From: Lactobacillus sp. S2-2
GTDB lineage: Bacteria; Bacillota; Bacilli; Lactobacillales; Lactobacillaceae
NCBI RefSeq assembly: GCF_021698855.1
Contig: NZ_WWFA01000009.1
Location: forward strand, 1 to 41,235
Direction of reading: 5' to 3'
Length of the DNA: 41,235 nucleotides
Shown: positions 22,006 through 30,871 of the stretch, one piece after another
How positions within the stretch are numbered: the first letter of the stretch is position 1
Layout of the letters: the number at the start of each line of letters is the position of its first letter
Made by a program: the position numbers and the translations under genes
Notes under the pieces: generated by a model
Databases searched by the model: none
What the model was told of the DNA's origin: nothing
What the model saw: only the letters and a program-made list of their open reading frames with translations

Positions 22006-22132
22006 CCTCGTTATTTAATATTTGTTTATATTCATCTTCAGTGATGATTTTATTATTAACCTTTACATGTAATTGCTCCTTGGTCATAAAACCCCAACCA
22101 TACATATTTTTAATAAATTGAAAATTATTCAT
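21986..22132 (-). CDS. xkdX: XkdX family phage protein
   Basis: A 48-residue protein with the XkdX pattern: FIKNMYGWGFMTKEQLHVKV, then KIITEDEYKQIL. XkdX proteins are tiny and always sit between fibre/baseplate genes and the holin of PBSX-like phages; their role is unknown. The ATG overlaps the end of the preceding gene, which also carries the GGAGGTG ribosome site. Confidence 0.88.
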   Translation of the reverse strand: MNNFQFIKNMYGWGFMTKEQLHVKVNNKIITEDEYKQILNNEATTNEN

Positions 22133-22502
22133 TAGTTACACCTCCTTGATTACTCATAAAGGTAATCATTTGTTGTAATTGAGTGATTTTATCATTGGCT
22201 TCACTTAATTTTTTAGTAGAAGCATCTAAAGCAGTTTGTAGTTCTTCATTTTTTTGTTTTGCTTCATTTGCAATTACTTTTGCAGATTTAAATTCATTCC
22301 ATGTTGCAATTGTTAAATTGCTTATTGGTCTAATGATATTGTTACCATCTGCATCTTCTTCTAATTTAAAATTGGTACTTTCAGTACAAAATGCATTTTC
22401 CCAATCACTTATAACTTCGGCTTGTACAAAACCCTCTCTTTTATCATTTAAAAAATTAATAATAATTCCCTTTTCATCTGTTTCTACCCATTTCATTGAC
22501 AT
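22125..22502 (-). CDS. Tail-associated protein with C-terminal coiled coil
   Basis: A 125-residue protein. The N-terminal half (MSMKWVETDEKGIIINFLND, then FVQAEVISDWENAFC) is beta-rich. The C-terminal half is a heptad-like coiled coil (NEELQTALDASTKKLSEAND). It lies between the fibre genes and xkdX and shares their operon; proteins of this form and place occur in many lactobacillar myophages and may be fibre chaperones or spikes. Function inferred from place only. AAGGAGG and ATG are clear. Confidence 0.7.
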   Translation of the reverse strand: MSMKWVETDEKGIIINFLNDKREGFVQAEVISDWENAFCTESTNFKLEEDADGNNIIRPISNLTIATWNEFKSAKVIANEAKQKNEELQTALDASTKKLSEANDKITQLQQMITFMSNQGGVTNE

Positions 22503-22514
22503 AATTTGTCCTCC

Positions 22515-22952
22515 TTATTTATCTTGAATTGGAATAATTAGATTAAGTAACAAAGCAAAATCTGGTCTTGCAATGACATCTAAATTATATTGAGAGTTTG
22601 ATACATCAGCTTGTAATAAATTTTGATTACCAGCATCAAATACACGTAAGTTTATTAATCCGCCAATTTGTGGACCATCTAAATTAGTAGGTGGAGTATT
22701 TTCATTAGCATAAATAATTGAACGGTTACTAAAATCGTAAGTATATTCCTTTGGTAATGTACAAAGAGTTACAGTATTGCCTTGTCCTTTATATCCAATG
22801 GGTTTTAATCTTCCAGTAATTAGAGCTAATCCGTCTCCATTATTCTTGAAATCAACATATCCGGTAAAATCACTAAACGGCATTTCTAGTCTTGACCAGC
22901 TATCACCAAATTCAATTCCATTTTGCCAAAAATTATGAATCTTATGAGCCAT
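22515..22952 (-). CDS. Small tail/receptor-binding candidate protein
   Basis: A 145-residue, beta-rich protein (AHKIHNFWQNGIEFGDSWSR, then GYVDFKNNGDGLALITGRLK). The style, with jelly-roll-like short strands and a WQNG-type start, resembles head or receptor-binding domains found as separate genes at the distal end of tail modules. ATG at 22952 with AGGAG 8 nt upstream is the start; a GTG nine bases earlier overlaps the site. It follows the collar-fibre protein. Host binding is inferred. Confidence 0.6.
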   Translation of the reverse strand: MAHKIHNFWQNGIEFGDSWSRLEMPFSDFTGYVDFKNNGDGLALITGRLKPIGYKGQGNTVTLCTLPKEYTYDFSNRSIIYANENTPPTNLDGPQIGGLINLRVFDAGNQNLLQADVSNSQYNLDVIARPDFALLLNLIIPIQDK

Positions 22953-22963
22953 TTTCTTCACTC

Positions 22964-23788
22964 CTAACGTTTATAAAATTTATATAGTGGATTAACTTTA
23001 CTATCATACTCAGGATTATCAGATGGCTTCATAGTAAGTAAATCCTCGAAATATGCTTTTTGAGAATTTAAAATATCACGATTAATAATTTCAATCCATT
23101 TATGATTTGAACGATTATTAGTAAATATTTCTCCAATTTCACTTGTAACAGTCACTGTAGCTTGGTCCTTTGTAACCATTCCCATAAAATTATGTTTCCA
23201 TGGATTATTTTTTGGATTAGCTCCATTACAGAAATATTTACCATTTTGTTCTAAATTTAAGACATCATCTTCATCAGTCAATTCACGAATTACATTGTAT
23301 TGAGCATATTTAACTGTTGCGATATTTTCTGGATTAATAGTAATTTGAACATTCGCATTACTACCAACAATAATTTGAATTTTAATCTTTGATTGAACGT
23401 ATACTTTATTATCAAAACTTGGTAAAAAGTCCGGATAAGAAGCAACTGTAACGGAGTATAAAATTTCTTCTTTAGTTTCAGTATTAGTTGCCCATAATCC
23501 GATGGCTCTTAAATAATAGCTATTTTGACTATTTTTATTATCAAACATTACAACTGTTTCAGCTAAGTTATCACTTTCACTATTGTCTTTAGTAGTTTCT
23601 ACAATTTCCCCCGAAAAATTATAATCTGGTAATTTAGTTAAACTTTTAATTTTGTCATCATTGTATTCAGTTAAATCAGTAGAAGTAGCTGATACACGAT
23701 TAATTTTAAAATTACTTAATCCATGAGCTGCGCGATCAGCCCAAATTAATCCTTGATTGGTTATAATTGTGTCTTTATAAGTTGCCAT
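22964..23788 (-). CDS. Phage tail-collar fibre protein (DUF3751-like)
   Basis: A 274-residue protein. The N-terminal 150 residues follow the tail-collar fibre pattern: TNQGLIWADRAAHGLSNFKI, an acidic strand-rich middle with YYLRAIGLWATNTETKEE, and FDNKVYVQSKIKIQIIVGSN. The remaining 120 residues (KYAQYNVIRELTDEDDVLNL, then KYFCNGANP) are probably the distal, host-specific part. It attaches to the baseplate wedge behind the DUF2313 protein, with which it overlaps by 14 nt. Confidence 0.82.
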   Translation of the reverse strand: MATYKDTIITNQGLIWADRAAHGLSNFKINRVSATSTDLTEYNDDKIKSLTKLPDYNFSGEIVETTKDNSESDNLAETVVMFDNKNSQNSYYLRAIGLWATNTETKEEILYSVTVASYPDFLPSFDNKVYVQSKIKIQIIVGSNANVQITINPENIATVKYAQYNVIRELTDEDDVLNLEQNGKYFCNGANPKNNPWKHNFMGMVTKDQATVTVTSEIGEIFTNNRSNHKWIEIINRDILNSQKAYFEDLLTMKPSDNPEYDSKVNPLYKFYKR

Positions 23789-24413
23789 TTTTGCCTCCTT
23801 TTATTTTAATTTCTGTGTAATTAAGTGATTGAGTATTAGTTCCGATATTAGTTCTTCGCATACGACTAGTATTAGTAAAACTAGTTTTAACTTTTGATTC
23901 AGAATAGCTAGTTCCACTAGTTGCAGTTCCTACATAAAAGTTAGATTGAGAATTGCTTTCAGATAGTTTATTGATTAAATAAACTAAATTGACTGGTAAA
24001 TAACCATCTAATATTTTTAATAGATTTTGAGTTTTTGAATAATCTAGTTTATAAGTATTTCCATAAATATTTACTGAAAAATTATTTGGATTAACATCAA
24101 TAGTCGCTTCAATATTTAACAAACTAATTAATTCTTTAAAGTAATTAATCGTGATTGGCTTAGCTGGTAACATTTTTAAAATAATATTTGATTTACGAGT
24201 TTCTAAACTATCATTTTTAGATGGCGTAATATTATACATATCTTCAAAAATTGAAACACCATTTTCATCTGTTTCAGTTACAAAGCTATTTAAAAAACTC
24301 ATCTTTAGTAATCCATTCGATTTATCAAATGCATGATCATTAGATTTTATAACCTGTTCATATTCATAAATTCCATCATAATAATCTGGAGCATAAGCTT
24401 GAATATTACTCAT
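23775..24413 (-). CDS. Baseplate wedge protein, DUF2313/YmfQ (XkdU-like)
   Basis: A 212-residue protein with the YmfQ/DUF2313 pattern: APDYYDGIYEYEQVIKSNDH at the N-terminus, SLETRKSNIILKMLPAKPIT in the centre, and LLKILDGYLPVNL towards the end, followed by a Ser/Thr-rich tail of 50 residues. It is the counterpart of P2 gpI and connects baseplate protein J to the fibres. The start is the second of two adjacent candidates, ATG at 24413. It overlaps the J-like gene by 8 nt. Confidence 0.87.
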   Translation of the reverse strand: MSNIQAYAPDYYDGIYEYEQVIKSNDHAFDKSNGLLKMSFLNSFVTETDENGVSIFEDMYNITPSKNDSLETRKSNIILKMLPAKPITINYFKELISLLNIEATIDVNPNNFSVNIYGNTYKLDYSKTQNLLKILDGYLPVNLVYLINKLSESNSQSNFYVGTATSGTSYSESKVKTSFTNTSRMRRTNIGTNTQSLNYTEIKIKGGKNGNL

Positions 24414-25554
24414 CAAAAATCACTTCCTTTAAAATTGGTAGTTCTGATATTTCATTATTAAAAATCATGGAAATATCTTCCGATTCATCATTTAAAGTCG
24501 GTAAAGTTGAGTTAGAAACATGAGCAACTTTTACTACTCTTGCCAATAGTTGAGAACGATAAATTGTTAAAGAATATCCTCGGTCTTGATTTTGTGGAAT
24601 TTTACCCCAAAAAGTACGCTGCTCATTAAAATATTCACTGATTGATTGTTTAATATCGTTTTTAATATTTTCAATCGGACTAATTCCATCAGTTGATATT
24701 TTTAAACGAACAGATATGTTTTTGGTCGATGGTGCAACTACCGTAACTGAATGACCAATTGGTGCTAATCCATAACCTTGACCGGTTGTTTCTGGTGGGT
24801 CAATTTTATTTTTAACTTGGGATAAAAGTACGCCACTTGCTCCGATTAATTCGTTATTTAAAATAACTAATTTAACCGTTCCACCTCCTTTCCAAGTTGG
24901 ATATATTTGATATGCGCCAATTTCTTCTACATCATTAAGCATTTTTTTATAATCGGAAACGTTACCGCCATATGCGATTGAGTCAGAGTTGGTTAGAATT
25001 CGATTTCTTAAACTATCATCTGATTCTTCATTTTTAGCTGGTACAGCAATCTCTGTAATTTCTGCCCAATTTAAACTATCGTTAGGAGTAACTGGCAAGA
25101 TTTGTCCGATATATCCATTTGGTCTAGTACCTAATTCATCAGCTTGTAAAAGTACGCCATCAGATTGTATTTTTACAACGTAATAAAAAATAGGATTGTC
25201 ATCATTAATTGAGGCAAACCTATCATTTAAAGAAATATTATTTAATTGTTGTCCATTATCATCAGTTACTTTTGCTAAAACTCGAGTATAAGTTGCTTTA
25301 TCACGACTTACTCCTCGTTCTTGTCCACGCCAGTCTAACGCTTCCCCACTAGCGGTTTGAGTAAATGTTTCTGTAACTGAATTAGCCATATTTTGACTTT
25401 GTAATTCCAACATTTTTGCAACTGGAGCAATTGCGTCATACATAATTGAACCTTCTCTTGTATCAATATCATCTGGTGTCTGATCTAATAATAAATCTAA
25501 CCAATAATCAAAATCTTTATTATTAAATCCATCAATTAAATCTTGAATTCTAAT
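24406..25554 (-). CDS. Baseplate J-like protein (XkdT-like)
   Basis: About 382 residues. The first ATG (25443) would lose a conserved stretch: in the same frame upstream lie IRIQDLIDGFNNKDFDYWLD and PDDIDTREGSI, the known start of this family. The segment begins at an ATT (25554) or the ATA before it, directly behind AAAGGAGGTG and overlapping the previous stop, with no ATG/GTG/TTG available. Later parts include YDAIAPVAKMLELQSQNMA, GEALDWRGQERGVSR, VPAKNEESDDSLRNRI and PIGHSVTVVAPSTKNISV. J forms the wedge of the contractile baseplate. Confidence 0.9.
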   Translation of the reverse strand: MRIQDLIDGFNNKDFDYWLDLLLDQTPDDIDTREGSIMYDAIAPVAKMLELQSQNMANSVTETFTQTASGEALDWRGQERGVSRDKATYTRVLAKVTDDNGQQLNNISLNDRFASINDDNPIFYYVVKIQSDGVLLQADELGTRPNGYIGQILPVTPNDSLNWAEITEIAVPAKNEESDDSLRNRILTNSDSIAYGGNVSDYKKMLNDVEEIGAYQIYPTWKGGGTVKLVILNNELIGASGVLLSQVKNKIDPPETTGQGYGLAPIGHSVTVVAPSTKNISVRLKISTDGISPIENIKNDIKQSISEYFNEQRTFWGKIPQNQDRGYSLTIYRSQLLARVVKVAHVSNSTLPTLNDESEDISMIFNNEISELPILKEVIFDE

Positions 25555-26011
25555 TATCTTCCACCTCCTTTGTAGTGCTTATATTTCCATAATCAGTGAT
25601 AACTGAAACATAAAAAATAAATCTTCCGTTATTTGTTATTTCTGTTTCTTCAAAATTAACTTCTTGAATGCGGTCATCAGCTAACAATGATTCTTCAATC
25701 ATTCGTTGAGCTTCAACTTCGATATATGAAGAATCTAATCCGATTAATGAATTTAAATCAGTTCCATAATTTTCTGAATAGATATCATAAACATTTACAT
25801 CAGTTTTTAAAATTTTATCAACGGCTTGCCTCATGGCGTCTAATCCGTCAGTGGTTTGTAAAATTCTTCCGTTTGAAATTTTATATGTTTTATTGGGAAT
25901 ATCTTCTTCTAATTCATCTTCGTCATCTTCCAATTCATCATCAGTTAAATCATCATCATTGATATCATCTTCATTAACAATTTCATCATCTTGAATTTCT
26001 TCATCATTCAT
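25550..26011 (-). CDS. Baseplate protein DUF2634 (XkdS-like) with acidic N-terminal extension
   Basis: A 153-residue protein. Residues 41-150 fit DUF2634/XkdS: KTYKISNGRILQTTDGLDAM, RQAVDKILKTDVNVYDIYSE, NYGTDLNSLIGLDSSYI; it is the T4 gp25-like wedge part. The first 40 residues are almost only Asp, Glu, Asn, Ile and Leu, an unusually acidic leader. GAGGTG lies 7 nt before ATG. It is adjacent to the J-like gene, overlapping by a few bases. Confidence 0.87.
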   Translation of the reverse strand: MNDEEIQDDEIVNEDDINDDDLTDDELEDDEDELEEDIPNKTYKISNGRILQTTDGLDAMRQAVDKILKTDVNVYDIYSENYGTDLNSLIGLDSSYIEVEAQRMIEESLLADDRIQEVNFEETEITNNGRFIFYVSVITDYGNISTTKEVEDN

Positions 26012-26022
26012 TTATAAGCACC

Positions 26023-26331
26023 TCACTTTCGTTTATATTCGATAATAAAAAAACCTTGCCCGCCGTCTTGTCGGAGCATGGTTACATCATCACCTTTTTT
26101 TAATTTATTGAAATGCTTAATTTTTTTCTTTTTTTTATCAATTTCAATTTCTTCTTCATAGTCAGTACAATACTTGCTAACAATTAAAAATTCTTTAGTT
26201 AGAATTAAATCATTTGCATACTGAACTTTTAAAGGACTATCACTAACAACTTTACCGAAAACTACATCAGAATAATCAGTGTTAGAGCCACCACGTTTTG
26301 ATAATTGATTTAATAACCATTCTCCTGCCAT
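26023..26331 (-). CDS. Baseplate hub-associated protein DUF2577 (XkdR-like)
   Basis: A 102-residue protein. A short helical start (EWLLNQLSKRGGSNTDYSD) is followed by an OB-like barrel: VVFGKVVSDSPLKVQYAND, LILTKEFLIVSKY, a Lys-rich insert, then KKGDDVTMLRQDGGQGFFII. This matches DUF2577/XkdR, part of the tail spike/hub. It overlaps the XkdQ-like gene by one base (ATGA type). Confidence 0.87.
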   Translation of the reverse strand: MAGEWLLNQLSKRGGSNTDYSDVVFGKVVSDSPLKVQYANDLILTKEFLIVSKYCTDYEEEIEIDKKKKKIKHFNKLKKGDDVTMLRQDGGQGFFIIEYKRK

Positions 26332-27305
26332 TAAACGCTCAACTCCAAATCTACTGTATATTTTGTTCCAAAAGTATGAGTAGCTTTTTTTATTAAAAAT
26401 CTTTTCTTACCGACTCCAACTTTTTTTAAATCTTTGATATTAACAACAACTGAATTTCCAGCAATTAAATCAACATGACCTAAAGTAGTTAAAGATAGGC
26501 TATTGGTTTGTTTATTTTTTTGTTTTAATAATTTTTTTGCTCGTTCTTTCATTTGTGCAGCGTTAGTTTTACCAGTTGCTTTATCAACGTAAGTTAATTG
26601 ACCCCAACGACTGACAGAATTTCCCTTAGCTTTTTTCATTTTGATAGAAGTTACTTTCTTTTTTGATGTTGAACTATCATCATTTACGACTTTAATGTAG
26701 TTAGCTGCATTATCAATTGAACGTTCCATTTTATAACTGATGACACTATAATTATCTCCTAAACTTAACTTTAAAGTTTTATAAGGATATTTTCTTAATT
26801 CAACTGTTCCGTAATTATCTTTTAAAAAATATCTAGTTCCAGTAGCACGATATGTTGCTTTAATCCCACTTTTTAAAATATCGAAGTAGCTTTTATTATC
26901 AAATAATTCTGATTTAAGTTTATGAGAAGATGATTTAACTACTTTAGCTTTAATTTGAGCACGTTTAGCAATCGTTTTAAAACGACTAGAAATAGAACCA
27001 ACCGGCATAACAATGGAATCATTATTTTTTAAATATCTTAATTTATCGTATGCAAGGACTGTTATTTTTCCTTTTTCATCAACGTCCCATTTGAAAACAT
27101 ATCCATAAAAAGTTTTATTTTTGGACCAGTTAAAAATAACAATATCTCCATTTTTTACTCTGTAATTTCCAGTTGAAATAATACTAAAATCAAGTTGTCC
27201 AGCAGTGTAGTTCATATCAGTTGTTAATTTAACGTCTGATACTGCATTTTTTAAATCATATTTATTTTTACTGTTACGTGATCGCATTTCAAGTTTGGTT
27301 ATCAT
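26331..27305 (-). CDS. Baseplate hub protein XkdQ-like (gpD-type)
   Basis: A 324-residue protein with a gpD/XkdQ arrangement: N-terminal strands (DVKLTTDMNYTAGQLDFSII, then NGDIVIFNWSKNKTFYGYVF), a middle with YFDILKSGIKATYRATGTRY and YSVISYKMERSIDNAANYIK, and a C-terminal lid SLTTLGHVDLIAGNSVVVN. It forms the ring at the tip of the tail tube. AAAGGAG precedes the ATG. It follows the XkdP-like gene by 12 nt. Confidence 0.87.
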   Translation of the reverse strand: MITKLEMRSRNSKNKYDLKNAVSDVKLTTDMNYTAGQLDFSIISTGNYRVKNGDIVIFNWSKNKTFYGYVFKWDVDEKGKITVLAYDKLRYLKNNDSIVMPVGSISSRFKTIAKRAQIKAKVVKSSSHKLKSELFDNKSYFDILKSGIKATYRATGTRYFLKDNYGTVELRKYPYKTLKLSLGDNYSVISYKMERSIDNAANYIKVVNDDSSTSKKKVTSIKMKKAKGNSVSRWGQLTYVDKATGKTNAAQMKERAKKLLKQKNKQTNSLSLTTLGHVDLIAGNSVVVNIKDLKKVGVGKKRFLIKKATHTFGTKYTVDLELSV

Positions 27306-27317
27306 CTTCTCACTCCT

Positions 27318-27797
27318 TTATTTTTTCTTTTTCTTCTTCTTCTTTTTGGATTTAATTTTCTTTGGACCACTTTTTTTATACTCTACAAATTTCAATGAAT
27401 AAGCATAAGTATCAGCTTGTGCATTTTCAAATCCATATTCAAATTTTTGGAGTGTGGCTTGCATAGAAATAGAAGTATTAGAAACAACTACTCGAACTGG
27501 TTTCTTACGATTTACAATATTTTTTAAATAGTTAACGTAGCTTCTTGTTTCTCCGTAAAGCTTATTGGCATTAGGTAAATGTGATTTTTTAATCCACCAC
27601 GGAAACGTACTACTAATTTCAATTGTTCTTAATTTATTATTACCAACTTTATTCACTTCGCCTAAATTGATAATTTTTACAGTTTCATCATCAGTTTCAT
27701 AAGACCATTTTATTTCTGGAGGCGTTAAAGGAAGTTCGATCGTATGCTTTAGAGAATTAGTAATGTAAAAACCAATATGTTTTTTACTCGAAGCCAT
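27318..27797 (-). CDS. XkdP-like tail hub protein with polylysine end, no LysM
   Basis: A 159-residue protein. The pattern GFYITNSLKHTIELPLTPPE, then IKWSYETDDETVKIINLGEV, TIEISSTFPWW and SYVNYLKNIVNRKKPVRVVV is the N-terminal domain of XkdP-like proteins (T4 gp53 relatives). Where the family usually has a linker and LysM domain, this one ends in nine Lys codons preceded by KKIKSKKK. The start is ATG 27797 behind AAGGGGGAATTGGTT. It overlaps the tape-measure gene by 14 nt. Confidence 0.82.
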   Translation of the reverse strand: MASSKKHIGFYITNSLKHTIELPLTPPEIKWSYETDDETVKIINLGEVNKVGNNKLRTIEISSTFPWWIKKSHLPNANKLYGETRSYVNYLKNIVNRKKPVRVVVSNTSISMQATLQKFEYGFENAQADTYAYSLKFVEYKKSGPKKIKSKKKKKKKKK

Positions 27798-30786
27798 AAC
27801 CAATTCCCCCTTGTTTCTTAGCTTTTAGAATTTTTTCAATTTCACTTAAAATTTTATTTCCATCGATTTGTTCATTTCCACTACTAATAATTTGAATAGC
27901 ACCATTTGAAATGTTAATTGAATGATCAACACTCGTACTTTGTGGTTGGGAATAATTACTATTGTTAGTAGTAGCATAAGTTGCATTAGAATTACTGGTA
28001 TTACTTTGAAATGGCGAACTTGTTGGAGCATCACTTGAAATATTTGGTGTAACTTGCATATTGCTTCCAACATCTGACACGTTAGTTGCTAAATCATTAA
28101 TTGATTGAGTTGGAAGTTTTGCGTGCTTATCAATACCGATTGCAAGCCCCATATCCATGTATTGTCCGAATCCTTTAAATACACGCGATGGAGAATGAAT
28201 TCCCATCATTTTTTTAAATCCACCGGCTACAGCACTAGCGGCTCCTTTAACTTTATCAACAACTGCTCCCACCATTGAACTAATTCCATTAGCTAATCCT
28301 TTCATTAAATTAGCTCCAGCATCTCTCATTGCACCAATAAAATTAGTAACTGTATCAACAGCACTTCTAATACCACTTGAAACAGTACTTTTTACAGTAT
28401 TGAATCCACTTCTTACTGCATTTACAACTCCACTCATTGCACTTGTCATTGCTCCAATCATTCTGCTTATGGAAGCCACAACAGCACTAATACCACTGGC
28501 AACAACATGTAATCCGGCACCAACTAAAAGAAGTCCAGCTCCTAAAATAACCGCAGCTGCTCCTAATAATGTAGCTCCAGCAGCTGCTGCAACAAGTCCA
28601 ACTCCTAATAAGACAAGCATTGGAGATACAACTAATAATCCAGCTGCTAAAACAATTGCAGAAACTCCGACTAATGTCATTCCAGCAGCAAGAACCATAA
28701 TTCCTAATCCGGCACTCATTGCAGTTGCAGCAATAATTGGTAAGAAAGTAGCTATAATCATAATTCCTGCTGAAGCAATTAAAACTCCGGCTCCAACAAC
28801 TAACATTGCAGCACCAAATAATAAAGCACCAACCGCAGCAACAGTTAATCCAACTCCTAGTACTAGTAATCCGGCTCCTAAAGCAATAACTCCAACAGCA
28901 CCAACTAAAGCAGTAACACCGAAAATAGCGATAGCTGCTCCAAGTGCTATTATTGCAACGCTAGCACCTAATCCATATTGTTGAATAAGTGGTAATTGAG
29001 TAGCTAATAAAGCAAGTCCTGCAGAAGCAACGAAAACAGCTAAACTTACTACTAATAGTCCAGCTCCAAAGATTGCTAATGCAGCACCGGCTACTATCAA
29101 GGCAGGGACAAAAACGTTTGCTAAGATAGCAGTTCCAGCTACTACTGCAATTAATGCTGCTAGCATTCCAATTGCTCCCCAACCTGCACTAGCCAATCGT
29201 ATTGAAGCACTAGCCATTAAATACATACCAGCTCCAATTGCTAAAATTCCGACACCTGCTAAAGCTAATCCTGCACCCATTTTTATGAAATTTGCACCGA
29301 TTGTTGAAACAGGTTTGGTAACAGTTGAAGCTCCTTGAGAAGCTTTTCCAAGACCGCCTAATCCATTTTTTATTTTGTTAAATGTTCCTATCACAGATTC
29401 TATTTTTTTAATTGCAAAGAAAGCTACGGCTAAAGCCATAATTCCAGTTGCAATATACGATAAAACTTTTGGGTTAAACGCTCCTAGAATACTAAATAAA
29501 GAAACAATCGCAGTAACTACTAATCCCTTAGTACTAACTTTTAGTAACATAAATCCAATAGCTAGTGACTTTAAAAGTGAAGGTGGAAATGTAGATAATG
29601 CGTCAGCAAATCCGGCTATTGCTTTAGCAACACTGTTTATAATAACTCCTAATCCTGTTCCTAAACCTTGAAATACAGCGAATGGATTTTTACCAATTTT
29701 TGAAGTCTTTCCTAAATTGCCAAAAGCATTAGTTACTGATCCAATCATTACACCAATATTTTTAATTGCTCCGGATTGCGTTAATCCACCCCAAACATTT
29801 GATAATGCACCACCAATATATTTAGCTAAGCTTCCAACGGTTTTCATAATGGAATTAGCAATTGGAATAATTTTGTCAGTCATTTTATTGAAATCAACAT
29901 TATCTAAGCTATCCGCAATTCCACTTACGGATTTAATACCAATTTTTGAAAGCTTATCAAAAGCAGGTTGTGCTTTGTTAGCGACAGTTTCTCTTAATCC
30001 GTCCATTGCTTGACCGACAGTTTTATAACTACGAGCCATTTTTGAAAATTGTTCATTAGTACCAGTTTTTGAAACAGCATTGAAGAAATCTTTTGTTTTT
30101 ACAGTTCCAGCTTGTACATCTTGAATTAATTCTTGAGTTGACTTGCCCATTGTTTTAGCAACTTGCGCCATACCAGCTGGCGTTTGCTCAAGCATTAAAC
30201 GAAAGTCTTGCCATTGCAGTTTAGGCTTAGCAGCGGCTTGTACAGATTGTTGAGACAAAGTTTTCATTGCTTGAGTTGGGTCAGATGAAGCAGCCGCTAA
30301 TCCACCTAAACCTTTAACAAGATTACCTGTATGTTTTGTTCCAACTGCATCAAATTGAGCGTAAGCAGAAGCCATATCACTAGATGAATAAATGGTATCT
30401 TGAGCGAATTTTTGCATATCTGATTTTGCTGCATTAATTTGTCCAATTGAATGACCATTCATTTGCATATTGCCTTGAAATGTTTGCCAAGCTTTGGAAG
30501 ACTCATTTAATTCACTAATCATTGAACTAATTCCAGAAGTAGCAGCACCAATACCTTTAGTAATTCCACTTCCAATAATATTTGCTCCAACTAATTTACC
30601 GAATAGTCCTTTAGTTTCATTTAATTTATTATTAAAGCCATTTACTCCGTTAGTATTTAAGCCACCAGCTAATTTATCTTTTAGCCTAGTAGCTCCATTA
30701 CTTGCAGATATAAATTGACTCGCTAATCTTGATAACGGATTTGAAAAACCGTCATCAATTGTTATTTTTGAATGAATATCAGCCAT
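27784..30786 (-). CDS. Tape measure protein
   Basis: A 1000-residue protein. The N-terminal domain (about 95-270) has the tape-measure signature: GLAAASSDPTQAMKTLSQQS, KLQWQDFRLMLEQTPAGM, then AGTVKTKDFFNAVSKTG. Residues about 515-770 are a Gly/Ala/Leu/Val-rich stretch without any Asp, Glu, Lys or Arg for nearly 250 residues, built from degenerate GAGLLVxGxGL-type units. Near the end lies MMGIHSPSRVFKGFGQYMDM, the common tail motif of tape-measure proteins, followed by an Asn/Ser/Thr linker. It sets tail length; by the usual 1.5 Angstrom per residue the tail would be about 150 nm (estimate). Confidence 0.93.
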   Translation of the reverse strand: MADIHSKITIDDGFSNPLSRLASQFISASNGATRLKDKLAGGLNTNGVNGFNNKLNETKGLFGKLVGANIIGSGITKGIGAATSGISSMISELNESSKAWQTFQGNMQMNGHSIGQINAAKSDMQKFAQDTIYSSSDMASAYAQFDAVGTKHTGNLVKGLGGLAAASSDPTQAMKTLSQQSVQAAAKPKLQWQDFRLMLEQTPAGMAQVAKTMGKSTQELIQDVQAGTVKTKDFFNAVSKTGTNEQFSKMARSYKTVGQAMDGLRETVANKAQPAFDKLSKIGIKSVSGIADSLDNVDFNKMTDKIIPIANSIMKTVGSLAKYIGGALSNVWGGLTQSGAIKNIGVMIGSVTNAFGNLGKTSKIGKNPFAVFQGLGTGLGVIINSVAKAIAGFADALSTFPPSLLKSLAIGFMLLKVSTKGLVVTAIVSLFSILGAFNPKVLSYIATGIMALAVAFFAIKKIESVIGTFNKIKNGLGGLGKASQGASTVTKPVSTIGANFIKMGAGLALAGVGILAIGAGMYLMASASIRLASAGWGAIGMLAALIAVVAGTAILANVFVPALIVAGAALAIFGAGLLVVSLAVFVASAGLALLATQLPLIQQYGLGASVAIIALGAAIAIFGVTALVGAVGVIALGAGLLVLGVGLTVAAVGALLFGAAMLVVGAGVLIASAGIMIIATFLPIIAATAMSAGLGIMVLAAGMTLVGVSAIVLAAGLLVVSPMLVLLGVGLVAAAAGATLLGAAAVILGAGLLLVGAGLHVVASGISAVVASISRMIGAMTSAMSGVVNAVRSGFNTVKSTVSSGIRSAVDTVTNFIGAMRDAGANLMKGLANGISSMVGAVVDKVKGAASAVAGGFKKMMGIHSPSRVFKGFGQYMDMGLAIGIDKHAKLPTQSINDLATNVSDVGSNMQVTPNISSDAPTSSPFQSNTSNSNATYATTNNSNYSQPQSTSVDHSINISNGAIQIISSGNEQIDGNKILSEIEKILKAKKQGGIGYGFE

Positions 30787-30871
30787 TAATTTTCCTCCTT
30801 TCTAAAAATGATTAATAAAATAAATATATGTTTTAATAATCACCTCCTTTATCGTTTGAATTTATATGTAT

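Noticed and set aside
28400-28984. Long open frame on the plus strand inside the tape-measure gene
   Set aside because: It mirrors the Gly/Ala/Val-rich codons of the leftward tape-measure gene, gives a Pro/Ala/Thr low-complexity product and has no ribosome site.
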